Position numbers and translations under genes: made by a program
Notes under the pieces: model-generated
Seen by the model: only the letters and a program-made list of their open reading frames with translations
Database searches by the model: none
What the model was told of the DNA's origin: nothing
DNA from: Nostoc sp. NMS4
GTDB taxonomy: Bacteria; Cyanobacteriota; Cyanobacteriia; Cyanobacteriales; Nostocaceae
Length of the DNA stretch: 62,932 nucleotides
Direction of reading: 5' to 3'
Assembly: GCF_017115095.1 (NCBI RefSeq)
Contig: NZ_JABXKI010000111.1
Span: 29,488-92,419 of the forward strand
Shown here: piece by piece, positions 27,660-35,644 of the stretch
How the letters are laid out: the number at the start of each line of letters is the position of its first letter
Position numbering within the stretch: the stretch's first letter is position 1

Positions 27660-28850
27660 CTACCTTACCAGCACTCCATCCACCGCCACAAAACCCCACT
27701 GCGGAAACTTCGCCAGCAATTTCTTGATCACGATCATAAGTGCCGGGTCATCACTCCAACACTCCTGCAAAAAGTCAAAACCCGGATTCTCCCCCGAATT
27801 ATCTGCTACTTTCAGTTTCTGCATACGCCCCGGTCGCGCATTTGCCCTTGCAACAATCGCCTCATGTGACCACTTTTCAGCGCTGGGGACAGATGCGGCG
27901 GAACTTTCACCCTCATCAACTGTTTTGATTTCTACACCCGAAACCGAATTTTCAATTAACAACGAAGCGAAATTACTTTGTTCTGCTTGCCCCTGAGTTT
28001 GATTTGCGATCGCTGAATTTAGAAATTTTTCATTTTGAGCGACGGACGCGGCGGAATAAGTACCTTCATGAGAGACTGCCGCCTCAACACCACAATTCTG
28101 GTTTTCAGCCAACAACGAAGCAGATTCACCTTGTACAGCATCCACAAGCGCCAGCGATGTACAGTCCATTGCCACAGGCAATTCTTCCTCCTTCTCTGAC
28201 ACGCTTTGAACAGACTGAGGCGAAGCGCCCCCCAAGGGCGCGTGAGCCGTCTCCTCCTCATGCAGATTTTGTGTAGGCGTGTCAGAGATACATCTCACAA
28301 TCTCTTTTGAAGAGATTGTGAGATGTTCTTGAGTAATTCGTGAGGTTTCCTGGAATCCTTGTGCTGACTCACTTTGACCTAAAGTAGATGCTTGATTCAA
28401 AGCACTCATTTCTTCAGAGCCAGCATCTATCTCTGAAATCTCAGCATTTGATTCTTGTTTTTCAGCATCTGGTTTTGGTGACGCAGAATTAGCTTTCTCC
28501 CAAAATTCCTTCATTCGGCTGCCATGTAAATTCTTCACCATCCACTTCACTGTCTCCCGGCCATCCTGAATCGACTTGTCCGGCTTGAAAATGAACAACC
28601 CGCTTTCGGAGAGAATTTTCTTCGCAGAGATAAAAGTACTGTAACCCATCCCAGTAGAAAGAGACATCCACCTAGAACCATAAGGGTCAGCCGTCCAGCA
28701 TTCCTGCCATAGCTGATTAACTGAAGGCTTTTGCTGCGATGCCCAGAGCATATCTTCGATGGGGATAATCACATGAAGCCGCTTATACGGGGATTCCTTC
28801 TTGCTAGCAGCAGACTTTTTGAGCTTAGGACGAGTAATAGTTGCGGTCAT
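27660..28850 (-). CDS. Cassette copy B, gene 1: paralogue of 18437-19858
   Basis: 396 residues; AGGAG lies 7 bases before the ATG at 28850. It has the same plan as copy A: an N-terminal helical or winged-helix-like domain (IPIEDMLWASQQKPSVNQLW ... WMVKNLHGSRMKEFWEKA), a low-complexity middle sharing ETAHAPLGGA and MDCTSLALV with copy A, and a conserved C-terminus (NPGFDFLQECWSDDPALMIVIKKLL). The N-terminal domain has drifted most. Gene 2 of the copy lies 105 bases upstream on the same strand. Function unknown. Confidence 0.8.
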   Translation of the reverse strand: MTATITRPKLKKSAASKKESPYKRLHVIIPIEDMLWASQQKPSVNQLWQECWTADPYGSRWMSLSTGMGYSTFISAKKILSESGLFIFKPDKSIQDGRETVKWMVKNLHGSRMKEFWEKANSASPKPDAEKQESNAEISEIDAGSEEMSALNQASTLGQSESAQGFQETSRITQEHLTISSKEIVRCISDTPTQNLHEEETAHAPLGGASPQSVQSVSEKEEELPVAMDCTSLALVDAVQGESASLLAENQNCGVEAAVSHEGTYSAASVAQNEKFLNSAIANQTQGQAEQSNFASLLIENSVSGVEIKTVDEGESSAASVPSAEKWSHEAIVARANARPGRMQKLKVADNSGENPGFDFLQECWSDDPALMIVIKKLLAKFPQWGFVAVDGVLVR

Positions 28851-28955
28851 TTTACAATCTCCTGTTATGTTGACGCACAGAAATTTCCCCCACTGGAAAG
28901 CGGGGCTTAGTACTTCGCATTTGGTTGTCTAAAAAGTCATCAGTACACTGAAAGC

Positions 28956-29984
28956 CTATTCAGGTTGCCAGAATCGCAACTCATCTCGGAAATACCTGTC
29001 AGTCTTTTTTGATTGCTCTTTCCAACAATCCCAGGCAACCACCACTTCCTCGCCCAAATCTTGCACCACCTTGCCCCTCTCCACATACAAAGTGCGGTAA
29101 GGATCAGCGTGGGCAACGATAGAACCAAGCCCAATTGTGTCCGGTTCAGAGGATGTGTTTTGGAGTGCGGTAATTAAATCAGTCTCTTGGGTGGTCAATT
29201 CTGCGAGATAGTCTGTTTTTATCACCTCATACTCTTGAGCAACACTACAAAACTCCTGCCACGTACATCCAGGTTTAGCTAGCACTGCCCTAATATCACT
29301 AACTGCCTGGGGTAGCATTTCCAATTGCTCTGCTCGGTAAGCGATCGCGGATTGTGTAGGTTCACTCCCTAGAATAATTGCCGCAGCTTCGAGCGCTTGA
29401 GTATTGTTCATCGCACTAGCGAGATTCTTCAACGCCATGCCCATGAGCCGCAAACATTCTTGTGCATTCTCCTTGGGCGGCTCTTGGGCTAGCGATCGCA
29501 AATCAATAGTTTTCTCCAAGGCAAGCTTGACTTGCTTGTTCAAAACTTTGGTCGCTTGGTGGCTCATGGTATTTCCCCATTGTTGAGAAGGACGTTGTTC
29601 AACCGCGTTTTCCAATTCTTGGATACGTTGCTGAAGTTGCTGATTCTCAGCCTCCAATTTCCTTAGCCCCTCCATCTCCAAGAGCCGTTGCTGTAATTGG
29701 ATATTTTCTTCTTTCTGTTGTTTAAAGAGTTGTTGCAGAGATTGGATTTGCTCTTGCACTTGTTCTTCTGCTTTGGCTGTGGACTCTGTTTGCAAACCAA
29801 TCCTCAATTCCTGGGAAAGTCGCTCTAACTCTTGCTGGTGTTGCTCTTTGAGTGCTGCGATCGCTTCGGTATATTCTGCGGGGTAAGTGCGCCCACTCGA
29901 TTCGGACACAATTGCGTCATTTAAACCAGTCAAATCAGCATTATCGACGAGTGCTGTTGTCTCTTCTGTGTCTAGTGTCAGCAT
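28956..29984 (-). CDS. Cassette copy B, gene 2: coiled-coil protein with N-terminal domain deleted
   Basis: 342 residues against 534 in copy A. The first dozen residues (MLTLDTEETTALV) match the copy A start, then the sequence jumps to DNADL and continues with the coiled coil (EAIAALKEQHQQELERL) and conserved C-terminal domain. This is an in-frame loss of about 190 residues that includes the putative DNA-binding helices and small beta domain. The reading frame is otherwise intact and well conserved, so the shortened protein is probably made and may act as a partner or antagonist of the long form. Confidence 0.82.
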   Translation of the reverse strand: MLTLDTEETTALVDNADLTGLNDAIVSESSGRTYPAEYTEAIAALKEQHQQELERLSQELRIGLQTESTAKAEEQVQEQIQSLQQLFKQQKEENIQLQQRLLEMEGLRKLEAENQQLQQRIQELENAVEQRPSQQWGNTMSHQATKVLNKQVKLALEKTIDLRSLAQEPPKENAQECLRLMGMALKNLASAMNNTQALEAAAIILGSEPTQSAIAYRAEQLEMLPQAVSDIRAVLAKPGCTWQEFCSVAQEYEVIKTDYLAELTTQETDLITALQNTSSEPDTIGLGSIVAHADPYRTLYVERGKVVQDLGEEVVVAWDCWKEQSKKTDRYFRDELRFWQPE

Positions 29985-30172
29985 ATCTCTTGCCCACTAT
30001 ATATGGTAAATGCTTGAAAGTTGGGGTGTTGCAGTTTAACCAAAGTGAACTGAGAAGATACTGAAGGGTATTTGCACAAAAATGTGTCAGCATTATAATA
30101 AGCTCACTTTGTGATCAACGGATTGAGCAGGCGATCGCATTGCTTTGGTCGGCGGGCGGTCGCTTTTAGCTT
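29985..30172 (-). promoter_or_regulatory. Conserved promoter block upstream of gene 2, copy B
   Basis: Counterpart of 21549-21735. It has the same minus-strand TATAAT (complement of 30092-30097) and the palindrome TCAC-AAA-GTGA just upstream of it. Confidence 0.6.
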
Positions 30173-30508
30173 TTACGCTGCTTTTAGTAGATCAACTTCT
30201 GCACTTTCGCCCAGAATTTTCCTTCTATTCGCTAAAGTCTCTGTTTCTGCTTGAGAATTGAGAGTGACACTTTTTTCTATCCTTAATCTTTTGGGTGGCT
30301 CACCTTCCTCAAGCAAGTCTCCAGGCTTACAATTAAGGGCTTCACAGAATCTTGCTGCTGCATCTAATGTGAGTGATTTAACCTTATTTTGTTCAATTTT
30401 TTGGATGAACTGAGGACTATAACCAGTCTTTCTAGCTAGGTCATTCTGAGAAAGACCCGCAGCCTCTCTCAATTTTTTTAATGCGATAAACACAATCATC
30501 CTCTCCAA
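30173..30508 (-). CDS. XRE-family helix-turn-helix repressor of copy B
   Basis: The TTG at 30508 is the likely start because AGGAG is placed 6 bases before it; the ATG at 30499 would sit almost on top of its own Shine-Dalgarno. The 111-residue product has a Cro/C1-type HTH at about 10-65 (LKKLREAAGLSQNDLARKTG, SPQFIQKIEQNKVKSLTLDA) and a charged tail. Repeated ACTACTATTGG-type sites lie directly upstream and overlap the rightward promoter at 30641-30669. It holds the position that the ribbon-helix-helix protein has in copy A. Confidence 0.88.
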   Translation of the reverse strand: MERMIVFIALKKLREAAGLSQNDLARKTGYSPQFIQKIEQNKVKSLTLDAAARFCEALNCKPGDLLEEGEPPKRLRIEKSVTLNSQAETETLANRRKILGESAEVDLLKAA

Positions 30509-30519
30509 ATAATACTCCT

Positions 30520-30665
30520 ATTATAGTGGTACTACTATTGGATGTAAACATATAGGACTTACATCTATTGGTATTAGAGTTGCTTATGTGCAACCAATAG
30601 TAGTATTACAAATCTCTATCTAAAAGTAACTACTACCCTATTGACTACTACTAATAGGTGTACTA
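30520..30665. promoter_or_regulatory. ACTACTATTGG operator cluster of copy B
   Basis: CCTATTATAGT-GGT-ACTACTATTGG (30527-30551) is an imperfect palindrome; related half-sites CCAATAGTAGTA (30594) and ACTACTACTAATAGG (30644-30658) follow, and a GTTGC-TTATGT-GCAAC hairpin lies at about 30579-30594. These are likely sites for the XRE regulator. Confidence 0.6.
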
Positions 30666-30669
30666 ATAT
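30641..30669 (+). promoter_or_regulatory. Sigma-70-type promoter of copy B
   Basis: TTGACT (30641-30646), a 17-bp spacer, and TAATAT (30664-30669); an operator half-site lies in the spacer, the same architecture as in copy A but with unrelated operator sequence. The leader to gene 3 is about 470 nt instead of about 95. Confidence 0.65.
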
Positions 30670-31140
30670 TTTATGTATGAGGGTAAGAAAAACGAACCGT
30701 CTACACCCGAATGCAATCAAGGGTTCGCAAGCCAAATTACCAAACATTCACTCATTCAACTAACCACAAAACCAAGTGCCACCGGGACTAGCAGCCGTCA
30801 GCCAAACTTGTAATGCTCAAGCCAGCGAAGATGATCTCGATGACCTACCAAGTCTTAAAAAACTGGTTATTTAGTGCCATTCGTCTAGAAATCAAAGATT
30901 TTACAGCAAAGCTGAATTCATAGAGTGCCTTGTTCCTAACACAGCACTTCCTTACACATCCCCTGATGCTGCTGTCTGCTGTCTTGATAATGCTCTTAGC
31001 AACTAACTTTGATGGCTACGCCAAATCTCTTTGAGAGCGTTGTGCTAAACCACAACGTCGTTTGCACACATAACAAAGACGACCGCTACTGTCTGCAAAA
31101 CTCAGCGATCGCCTTTTCCCCGATTAAGGAGATTTCCATT
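30670..31140 (+). other. Long untranslated leader or insertion before gene 3, copy B
   Basis: This stretch has no counterpart in copy A until about 31075, where the shared block AAAGACGACCGCT followed by an AGCGATCGCC site begins. It contains only short frames (47 codons from 30674, 36 codons from 30811) with no good ribosome sites; one frame ends EDDLDDLPSLKKLVI, which looks like the tail of a lost gene. Confidence 0.45.
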
Positions 31141-31707
31141 ATGAACTATGCAACACATACACAGCAAGCAATTCCTAGTTCTTCTGTTGATGAGCAAGCT
31201 CTAGCCCAAGCAGAACTGTACACCCACCTCGAATCCCAAGCCGAAGCTGTAGCCCCCATCCAAGACCCTCTCACCAGCAGAGATCGCCGCATTATTGGCG
31301 AGATTATTCAAGTTGAACCCGAAACAGTGCGTACAATCTGGATCGAAGGCGGAATCACTGTATGGGTGCAGTTCGTGGAAGGCGGACGGCTTCCCTTCGA
31401 TAGAGATTGGTTTGCTACAAGAGTTGCAGAAGTAAAAGCGACTCTACCAGAAACACCGAGGGAACGTAACGAACGATTAAGCGATGAATTGGAAACAGCC
31501 TGCACTGCTTTCGGTCTATACCACGGGGAGATTGACTGGCTCTCGTTCAGCACCAAACTCTACCGAGACGGGCATTTTGTCGGCTTCGTCGGGTGCAATC
31601 AACAAGGTTGGTACACTCGACCAAGACAGTACGGGGTAAATCGGGTTGCTGGCAGTGCCAAAGATGTGATTGCATTGTTGGGAGTCCGAGTGGCAGTAGC
31701 AGCGTAA
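31141..31707 (+). CDS. Cassette copy B, gene 3: hypothetical protein
   Basis: I chose the ATG at 31141, with AAGGAG nine bases upstream, because the same arrangement precedes the copy A gene and similarity starts there; a longer frame from 31009 is not shared. The 188-residue product aligns throughout with 22649-23248, including DRRIIGEIIQVEPETVRTIW and WLSFSTKLYRDG. It differs mostly in the first 20 residues. Function unknown. Confidence 0.83.
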   Translation: MNYATHTQQAIPSSSVDEQALAQAELYTHLESQAEAVAPIQDPLTSRDRRIIGEIIQVEPETVRTIWIEGGITVWVQFVEGGRLPFDRDWFATRVAEVKATLPETPRERNERLSDELETACTAFGLYHGEIDWLSFSTKLYRDGHFVGFVGCNQQGWYTRPRQYGVNRVAGSAKDVIALLGVRVAVAA

Positions 31708-31803
31708 GTTGCTGAAAGTGAGAAAGGCGATTGCAGTCCAAGAGAAAAGCAATCGCCTCGACAACGAAATTTAGACAATCCAAATCATCATGGCACACAG
31801 ACT

Positions 31804-32223
31804 ATGATTACCACACTTTCTCTTCAACAAACGGAATTGGAAGAGTCTTTTGACAAGATATTGCTACCTCCAACCGACCCCAAGGCAGAGGTCATGGAAA
31901 TCACTGGGTACAAACTCGTGTATGTTAACGGAGCTTGCCCCAGAAATTATCGGGTATACAAGGCACATTCCATGATTGGGGTGATATTTCAGCATATTAC
32001 ACACTGGTCTAACGGAGTGGATTCTCTTCGATATGCCGAGTCGGTTGATGCAGCAATTGGGCTTGATAAATTTATGAAGGTGGCAAGGGTATCAACGACG
32101 GCTACAGAACAACCACCCACAAAAGAAGAGTTGTTGGATAAACAATTCGATTCGCTAACTTTTGAGGAGTGGGAACGGTTAAAGAGATACGTTCCAGAAA
32201 CTAGGGATTTGGTTGCAGCGTAA
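31804..32223 (+). CDS. Cassette copy B, gene 4: hypothetical protein
   Basis: 139 residues. The core (GYKLVYVNGACPRNYRVYKA, HSMIGVIFQHITHWSNGV) matches 23327-23659. The ATG used by copy A is followed here by an early stop, so translation must start at 31804. It carries a C-terminal extension (KEELLDKQFDSLTFEEWERL) absent from copy A. The gene lies 96 bases after gene 3. Confidence 0.82.
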   Translation: MITTLSLQQTELEESFDKILLPPTDPKAEVMEITGYKLVYVNGACPRNYRVYKAHSMIGVIFQHITHWSNGVDSLRYAESVDAAIGLDKFMKVARVSTTATEQPPTKEELLDKQFDSLTFEEWERLKRYVPETRDLVAA

Positions 32224-32291
32224 GGAAACGGGTGGGTCGGGCAAACCCACCTGTGTGGCGAGGAGCAAAACTAAATTATTAGTTTATCCGA

Positions 32292-32537
32292 ATGCAACAA
32301 CACAATTCATCGAATATACCAATGGAACTGATAGAAATCCTACAAGAATTTAACTCGTGCTACTTAAAGATTCAGGCGATCGCTCAAGATGAAAATTGGC
32401 TCAAGTTGCTTGCAGACAAGAAGATTGACCCAGAAGCAGCAACTCACGTAGGCGATACATTGCATTACTTGGGTGAGGTTATGGGGTGTGTCGAAGAAAT
32501 CGTTGAAATCAAGTTTAATCAGGAATCAAAATCATGA
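32292..32537 (+). CDS. Small hypothetical protein, 81 residues
   Basis: Entirely helical, acidic sequence (MELIEILQEFNSCYLKIQAI ... AATHVGDTLHYLGEVMGCVEEIVEI). It could start at the second ATG (MELIEIL, 32322). It opens a tight rightward series of small genes that leads to the ERF gene. No recognised domain. Confidence 0.6.
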   Translation: MQQHNSSNIPMELIEILQEFNSCYLKIQAIAQDENWLKLLADKKIDPEAATHVGDTLHYLGEVMGCVEEIVEIKFNQESKS

Positions 32538-32543
32538 AACTTT

Positions 32544-32762
32544 ATGCAACAAGTATTCCTCAAGCAAAGCCCAAGTTGGGCAACTGTTGTATCGAATAAT
32601 GCAGGTTTGATTGAGGTAGAAATTAATGATGAAGACCCTGACTTTCACTCAATCATTGAGGAATTAACTATTGAAATTGAGCCAGGAATTGTTGGTGTAA
32701 AAGCTAGCGATTTGTGTTTAATGTTCAGCATCGGGATGGTTGATACTAATGAAGAGAATTGA
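32544..32762 (+). CDS. Small acidic hypothetical protein, 72 residues
   Basis: Beta-rich and acidic (GLIEVEINDEDPDFHSIIEE, LTIEIEPGIVGVKASDLCLM). The gene begins 6 bases after the previous stop and ends just before the next gene. An ATG in another frame at 32534 overlaps but gives only a short peptide. Function unknown. Confidence 0.55.
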   Translation: MQQVFLKQSPSWATVVSNNAGLIEVEINDEDPDFHSIIEELTIEIEPGIVGVKASDLCLMFSIGMVDTNEEN

Positions 32763-32791
32763 CAACCCATATTTCCAAAAATCGACATCTT

Positions 32792-33052
32792 ATGAAATTC
32801 ACAACTGTATCTGTTAGCTACTCCAGAAAATTCAATCTTGGCGACTATGAATCGCTGGAAATAGGCTGCTCTCTGTGGGCGCAAGTCGAGGATGGGGAAG
32901 ACGCGGATGGAATAACCCAATTTCTCTATCACCAGGCCAAAGCTTCAGTCAAACTTGCGGCAATGCCTGTGTTAAAAGCCTCAGAGTTTCAGATAAATAA
33001 AGCTAAATCTAGCAAAAAAGTGTCTGGTGATATCAATGAAAGCGATTGGTAA
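32792..33052 (+). CDS. Small phage/plasmid-type protein upstream of ERF gene
   Basis: I chose the ATG at 32792 over a TTG at 32759. The 86-residue product (MKFTTVSVSYSRKFNLGDYE, SLEIGCSLWAQVEDGEDADG) has the FNLGDYES pattern of small proteins often found with phage recombination genes. It ends 18 bases before the ERF-family gene, so the two are probably cotranscribed. Confidence 0.65.
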   Translation: MKFTTVSVSYSRKFNLGDYESLEIGCSLWAQVEDGEDADGITQFLYHQAKASVKLAAMPVLKASEFQINKAKSSKKVSGDINESDW

Positions 33053-33070
33053 AATGCGAGGAGCCGGACA

Positions 33071-33832
33071 ATGCAAGAACTAATCAAAGCTTTAATCAAA
33101 GCAAAGGCAGAGTTTAATCCGATTCAAAAGGACGGTACTAATCCTCACTACAAGCGCAAATATGCAACCTTAGATGCTGTCACTCCTGCGCTTGGTAAAC
33201 ATGGATTAGTGATAATTCAAACTACCGAAATCTTTGAAAGTAAAACAACACTGCAAACTCATTTGTTTCATGAATCTGGAGAGCGCATTACCAGCACTTA
33301 TCCTCTACCCGAAATTAGTGATTCTCAGAAGTTTGGTGCAGCATTAACTTATGCACGACGATATGCGGTTTGTGCAATTTTATCGGTGACGGCAGATGAA
33401 GATAATGATGCTGAAGGTGCAACTACTCCTCAAAAGCCTGAACAACCACAGAATAATATTAGACCCCGCAAAGACAATCAACAGTATAGAGTCCAGCAAC
33501 CAAAACAAGCTGTAACTGTACCATCAATCAGCCCAAAAGATTTGCGAGTCAAAGAAGTTCGTACACTTTTAAATTACCCGTTGGATTTAGTCAAAGAGTG
33601 GTTGCATTCTCGAAATGTTACGAGTCCGAGTGAGCTTGATTCTCTTCAAATTGATGAGCTAGTAAAAACTATGTGTTTGGCTTGGGCTGGGAATAAGTTT
33701 GGACACCCGAATCATGCTGTTAATTCTTATCAGAAACACGTAATCGATGCTGTATTGCGAGGTGTTTCTGAGATGGAAGCGATTCAAGCATGGATGGAGG
33801 GAGCGCTTGCACAATTGCCAGAACTTAATTGA
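33071..33832 (+). CDS. ERF-family single-strand annealing recombinase
   Basis: 253 residues; GAGGAG lies 9 bases upstream. The N-terminal 120 residues contain the ERF core: AKAEFNPIQKDGTNPHYKRK, YATLDAVTPALGKHGLVI, then SDSQKFGAALTYARRYA followed by LSVTADEDNDAE. ERF proteins (P22 Erf relatives) anneal complementary single strands during phage or plasmid recombination and circularisation. The middle is a Gln/Pro-rich linker, and the C-terminal 90 residues (YPLDLVKEWLHSRNVTSPSE ...) are helical. The location among plasmid genes suggests help in plasmid establishment, transfer or repair. Confidence 0.85.
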   Translation: MQELIKALIKAKAEFNPIQKDGTNPHYKRKYATLDAVTPALGKHGLVIIQTTEIFESKTTLQTHLFHESGERITSTYPLPEISDSQKFGAALTYARRYAVCAILSVTADEDNDAEGATTPQKPEQPQNNIRPRKDNQQYRVQQPKQAVTVPSISPKDLRVKEVRTLLNYPLDLVKEWLHSRNVTSPSELDSLQIDELVKTMCLAWAGNKFGHPNHAVNSYQKHVIDAVLRGVSEMEAIQAWMEGALAQLPELN

Positions 33833-33871
33833 AAAGAGAAATTATACTTCAAACTAGGGGTAGAAAAAAAG

Positions 33872-34189
33872 ATGAATCTTTGTTCAAGAATGGATTTAAT
33901 TGCATTAACAAATGAACGCTTTCTAGGAGAGTATTATGATTTTATTTTTGATTACGATGGCGGATGGATGATTAAGTTCTTCTATCTGATTAAAGTAAAT
34001 GTTGCTCTCTGGTTTGGATGGGAGTCACAGCCGGAATATGATGGTTGGCATTGGGGACTGGGGTACTTTGGAGAGGAATACCGAGATGACTGGAATGCCC
34101 CAATAGGATCTTGTGATTGGCAAGAAATTTGTACTCCCGTCAGTTTTCTAAGATGGCAATATGGTATCGGCGATAACTCCAATTACTAA
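33872..34189 (+). CDS. Tryptophan-rich hypothetical protein, 105 residues
   Basis: Unusually rich in Trp, Tyr and acidic residues (ALWFGWESQPEYDGWHWGLG, DDWNAPIGSCDWQEICTP). No signal peptide; a moderately hydrophobic stretch near residues 40-55. It sits 39 bases after the ERF gene in the same direction. Not recognised. Confidence 0.6.
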   Translation: MNLCSRMDLIALTNERFLGEYYDFIFDYDGGWMIKFFYLIKVNVALWFGWESQPEYDGWHWGLGYFGEEYRDDWNAPIGSCDWQEICTPVSFLRWQYGIGDNSNY

Positions 34190-34221
34190 TCAATAATAGG
34201 CTGTTCAGCAAAGGATTAAAA

Positions 34222-34416
34222 ATGGCTAATCTTCCACCAATTAATTCAGTTGTCAAAGTCATTAAAGCACTGACAGAAAAAGACCCAAGATTAGGGCAAA
34301 CAGGTACAGTAATCCAGTATTCAGGACACGGGATGGTTTGCGTTCATTTCCCAGATATGCCGCCTGGTCAAGGAATTTTTTTCAATCCACATCATTTACA
34401 AATCATAGGGTCATAG
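34222..34416 (+). CDS. Small SH3-like (KOW-type) protein, 64 residues
   Basis: The sequence VVKVIKALTEKDPRLGQTGT then VIQYSGHGMVCVHF and HHLQII matches the general form of a KOW/SH3-like barrel: a glycine-centred turn between strands and a final hydrophobic strand. Similar mini-barrels occur in cyanobacterial plasmid proteins. Function unknown. Confidence 0.65.
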   Translation: MANLPPINSVVKVIKALTEKDPRLGQTGTVIQYSGHGMVCVHFPDMPPGQGIFFNPHHLQIIGS

Positions 34417-34424
34417 TCAAGATT

Positions 34425-34625
34425 ATGCCGAGAAAATCCACTTACCCCACCCCTACTGACCAGTCATCACTATGCCTACAATACCTCCGACGCTGTGGAG
34501 GTAGCGCACGGTTGTGCAGTATTAAATTTAGCCTGGGAGTGATTCAAACACTGGTCAATCAAAAAAAAGTAAAGATTACGAATACAGGTGCAGGTTTCTA
34601 TGTTCAATTGGAGGATGTAAAATGA
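34425..34625 (+). CDS. Small winged-helix-like protein, paralogue of 24000-24215
   Basis: The ATG at 34425 is preferred to an upstream one at 34338, which lies inside the previous gene. The 66-residue product (SLCLQYLRRCGGSARLCSIK, FSLGVIQTLVNQKKVKITNT) aligns with 24000-24215. It overlaps the following gene by 4 bases (ATGA), a sign of translational coupling. Confidence 0.68.
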   Translation: MPRKSTYPTPTDQSSLCLQYLRRCGGSARLCSIKFSLGVIQTLVNQKKVKITNTGAGFYVQLEDVK

Positions 34626-34966
34626 CTAATCACAAACAAGTTGTTTACCAATCTCAATTAGACCATAAGAGTAAATTGCTTCTTCGCCGCCGGACTAGGA
34701 GAAGATTTAACCCCAAAGTATTCATCGACCGCACCATAGAAACAACTGCAATTATCTCTCTACTTTTTACCGGATTTGCAGGAGTAGGGGCAATGGCTTG
34801 CTGGGGAATGGAGATTATTGAAACGAATGCTGACCCCAACATCATCATTTCTGGTTGGGAGCAACAGAAAAATATCTGCCTGGGTGCAATGTTGGTCAGT
34901 TTTTCTGCCTTCTTAGGCATTTCTCTAATCGGAGCAAGCTTCAGTATTCAACGAGATAAATTTTAG
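34622..34966 (+). CDS. Small membrane protein with two transmembrane segments
   Basis: 114 residues. The N-terminus is strongly basic (LLLRRRTRRRFNPK), followed by a hydrophobic segment at about 40-62 (TTAIISLLFTGFAGVGAMAC) and another at about 87-108 (NICLGAMLVSFSAFLGISLI). By the positive-inside rule both ends should be cytoplasmic. It overlaps the preceding gene by 4 bases. Function unknown. Confidence 0.65.
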   Translation: MTNHKQVVYQSQLDHKSKLLLRRRTRRRFNPKVFIDRTIETTAIISLLFTGFAGVGAMACWGMEIIETNADPNIIISGWEQQKNICLGAMLVSFSAFLGISLIGASFSIQRDKF

Positions 34967-35003
34967 GGAGAGAAACGGATAATGAAAGAGTACAAAACCA
35001 AAC

Positions 35004-35369
35004 ATGGCGGCTACAAAATTGAGACTCTCTTGTATTAGTGCAGCAGCAGCAACAATTATTTGTGGATATTTTGGCACTCAATATCTCGGCAGAAATATCA
35101 TGTACGTTATTAGTGGAGCAATAGCCGGGACTGGGATCACAGCATTCATGGTTGACCGAATTACTGGTCAAAATGAAATTGACCAAGTTATGTTGCGCCG
35201 ACCTCGATCTTTAAATAGACCCACTAGTTGTATAGGTTGCAAATACTATCACGGGATCTCTTACAACGGCTCCCCTTTAATTTGTTCTGTTCATCCCGAA
35301 GGCATTGAGGGCGCGAAATGCCCGGATTGGCAAGGCTTTCAACTATCTAAAGAAGGAGCAATAACATGA
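35004..35369 (+). CDS. Membrane-anchored small protein with Cys-rich tail
   Basis: 121 residues. A hydrophobic N-terminal hairpin (about 8-25 and 32-50) is followed by a soluble segment with CIGCKYYHG, CSVHPEG and CPDW. Four spaced cysteines with a histidine suggest a metal-binding (zinc or iron-sulfur) knuckle. The end overlaps the next gene by 4 bases. I do not know a function for it. Confidence 0.65.
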   Translation: MAATKLRLSCISAAAATIICGYFGTQYLGRNIMYVISGAIAGTGITAFMVDRITGQNEIDQVMLRRPRSLNRPTSCIGCKYYHGISYNGSPLICSVHPEGIEGAKCPDWQGFQLSKEGAIT

Positions 35370-35641
35370 CGTTAACCCTAGATAATCGCTCTCAAAATAA
35401 AGAATCGTCCCTGACGCAAGCATTACGGCAGATACAGCAGTTAAACTCCAAAATTGCTGTGTTGGAGCAGCAGCATCAAGATTACGTGCGTTTGCAACAG
35501 AATTTGATTGCTGCCATCGCTGAGATTTGTGTTTCTCCGATGCAGGAAGTAGAGGCGCTGCGGATTCTGATTTATCGGGGAGAGGCAGCTTGTCGGCAGT
35601 ACTTGCGTTCGCTGTTGGTTAAACAACGTCAGACTTCATAG
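35366..35641 (+). CDS. Small coiled-coil protein, 91 residues
   Basis: The sequence LTQALRQIQQLNSKIAVLEQ followed by QHQDYVRLQQNLIAAIAEIC forms a clear heptad coiled coil, with a helical tail. It is the last gene of the rightward series and ends 3 bases before the convergent gene at 35645-36019. Function unknown. Confidence 0.62.
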   Translation: MTLTLDNRSQNKESSLTQALRQIQQLNSKIAVLEQQHQDYVRLQQNLIAAIAEICVSPMQEVEALRILIYRGEAACRQYLRSLLVKQRQTS

Positions 35642-35644
35642 AGA

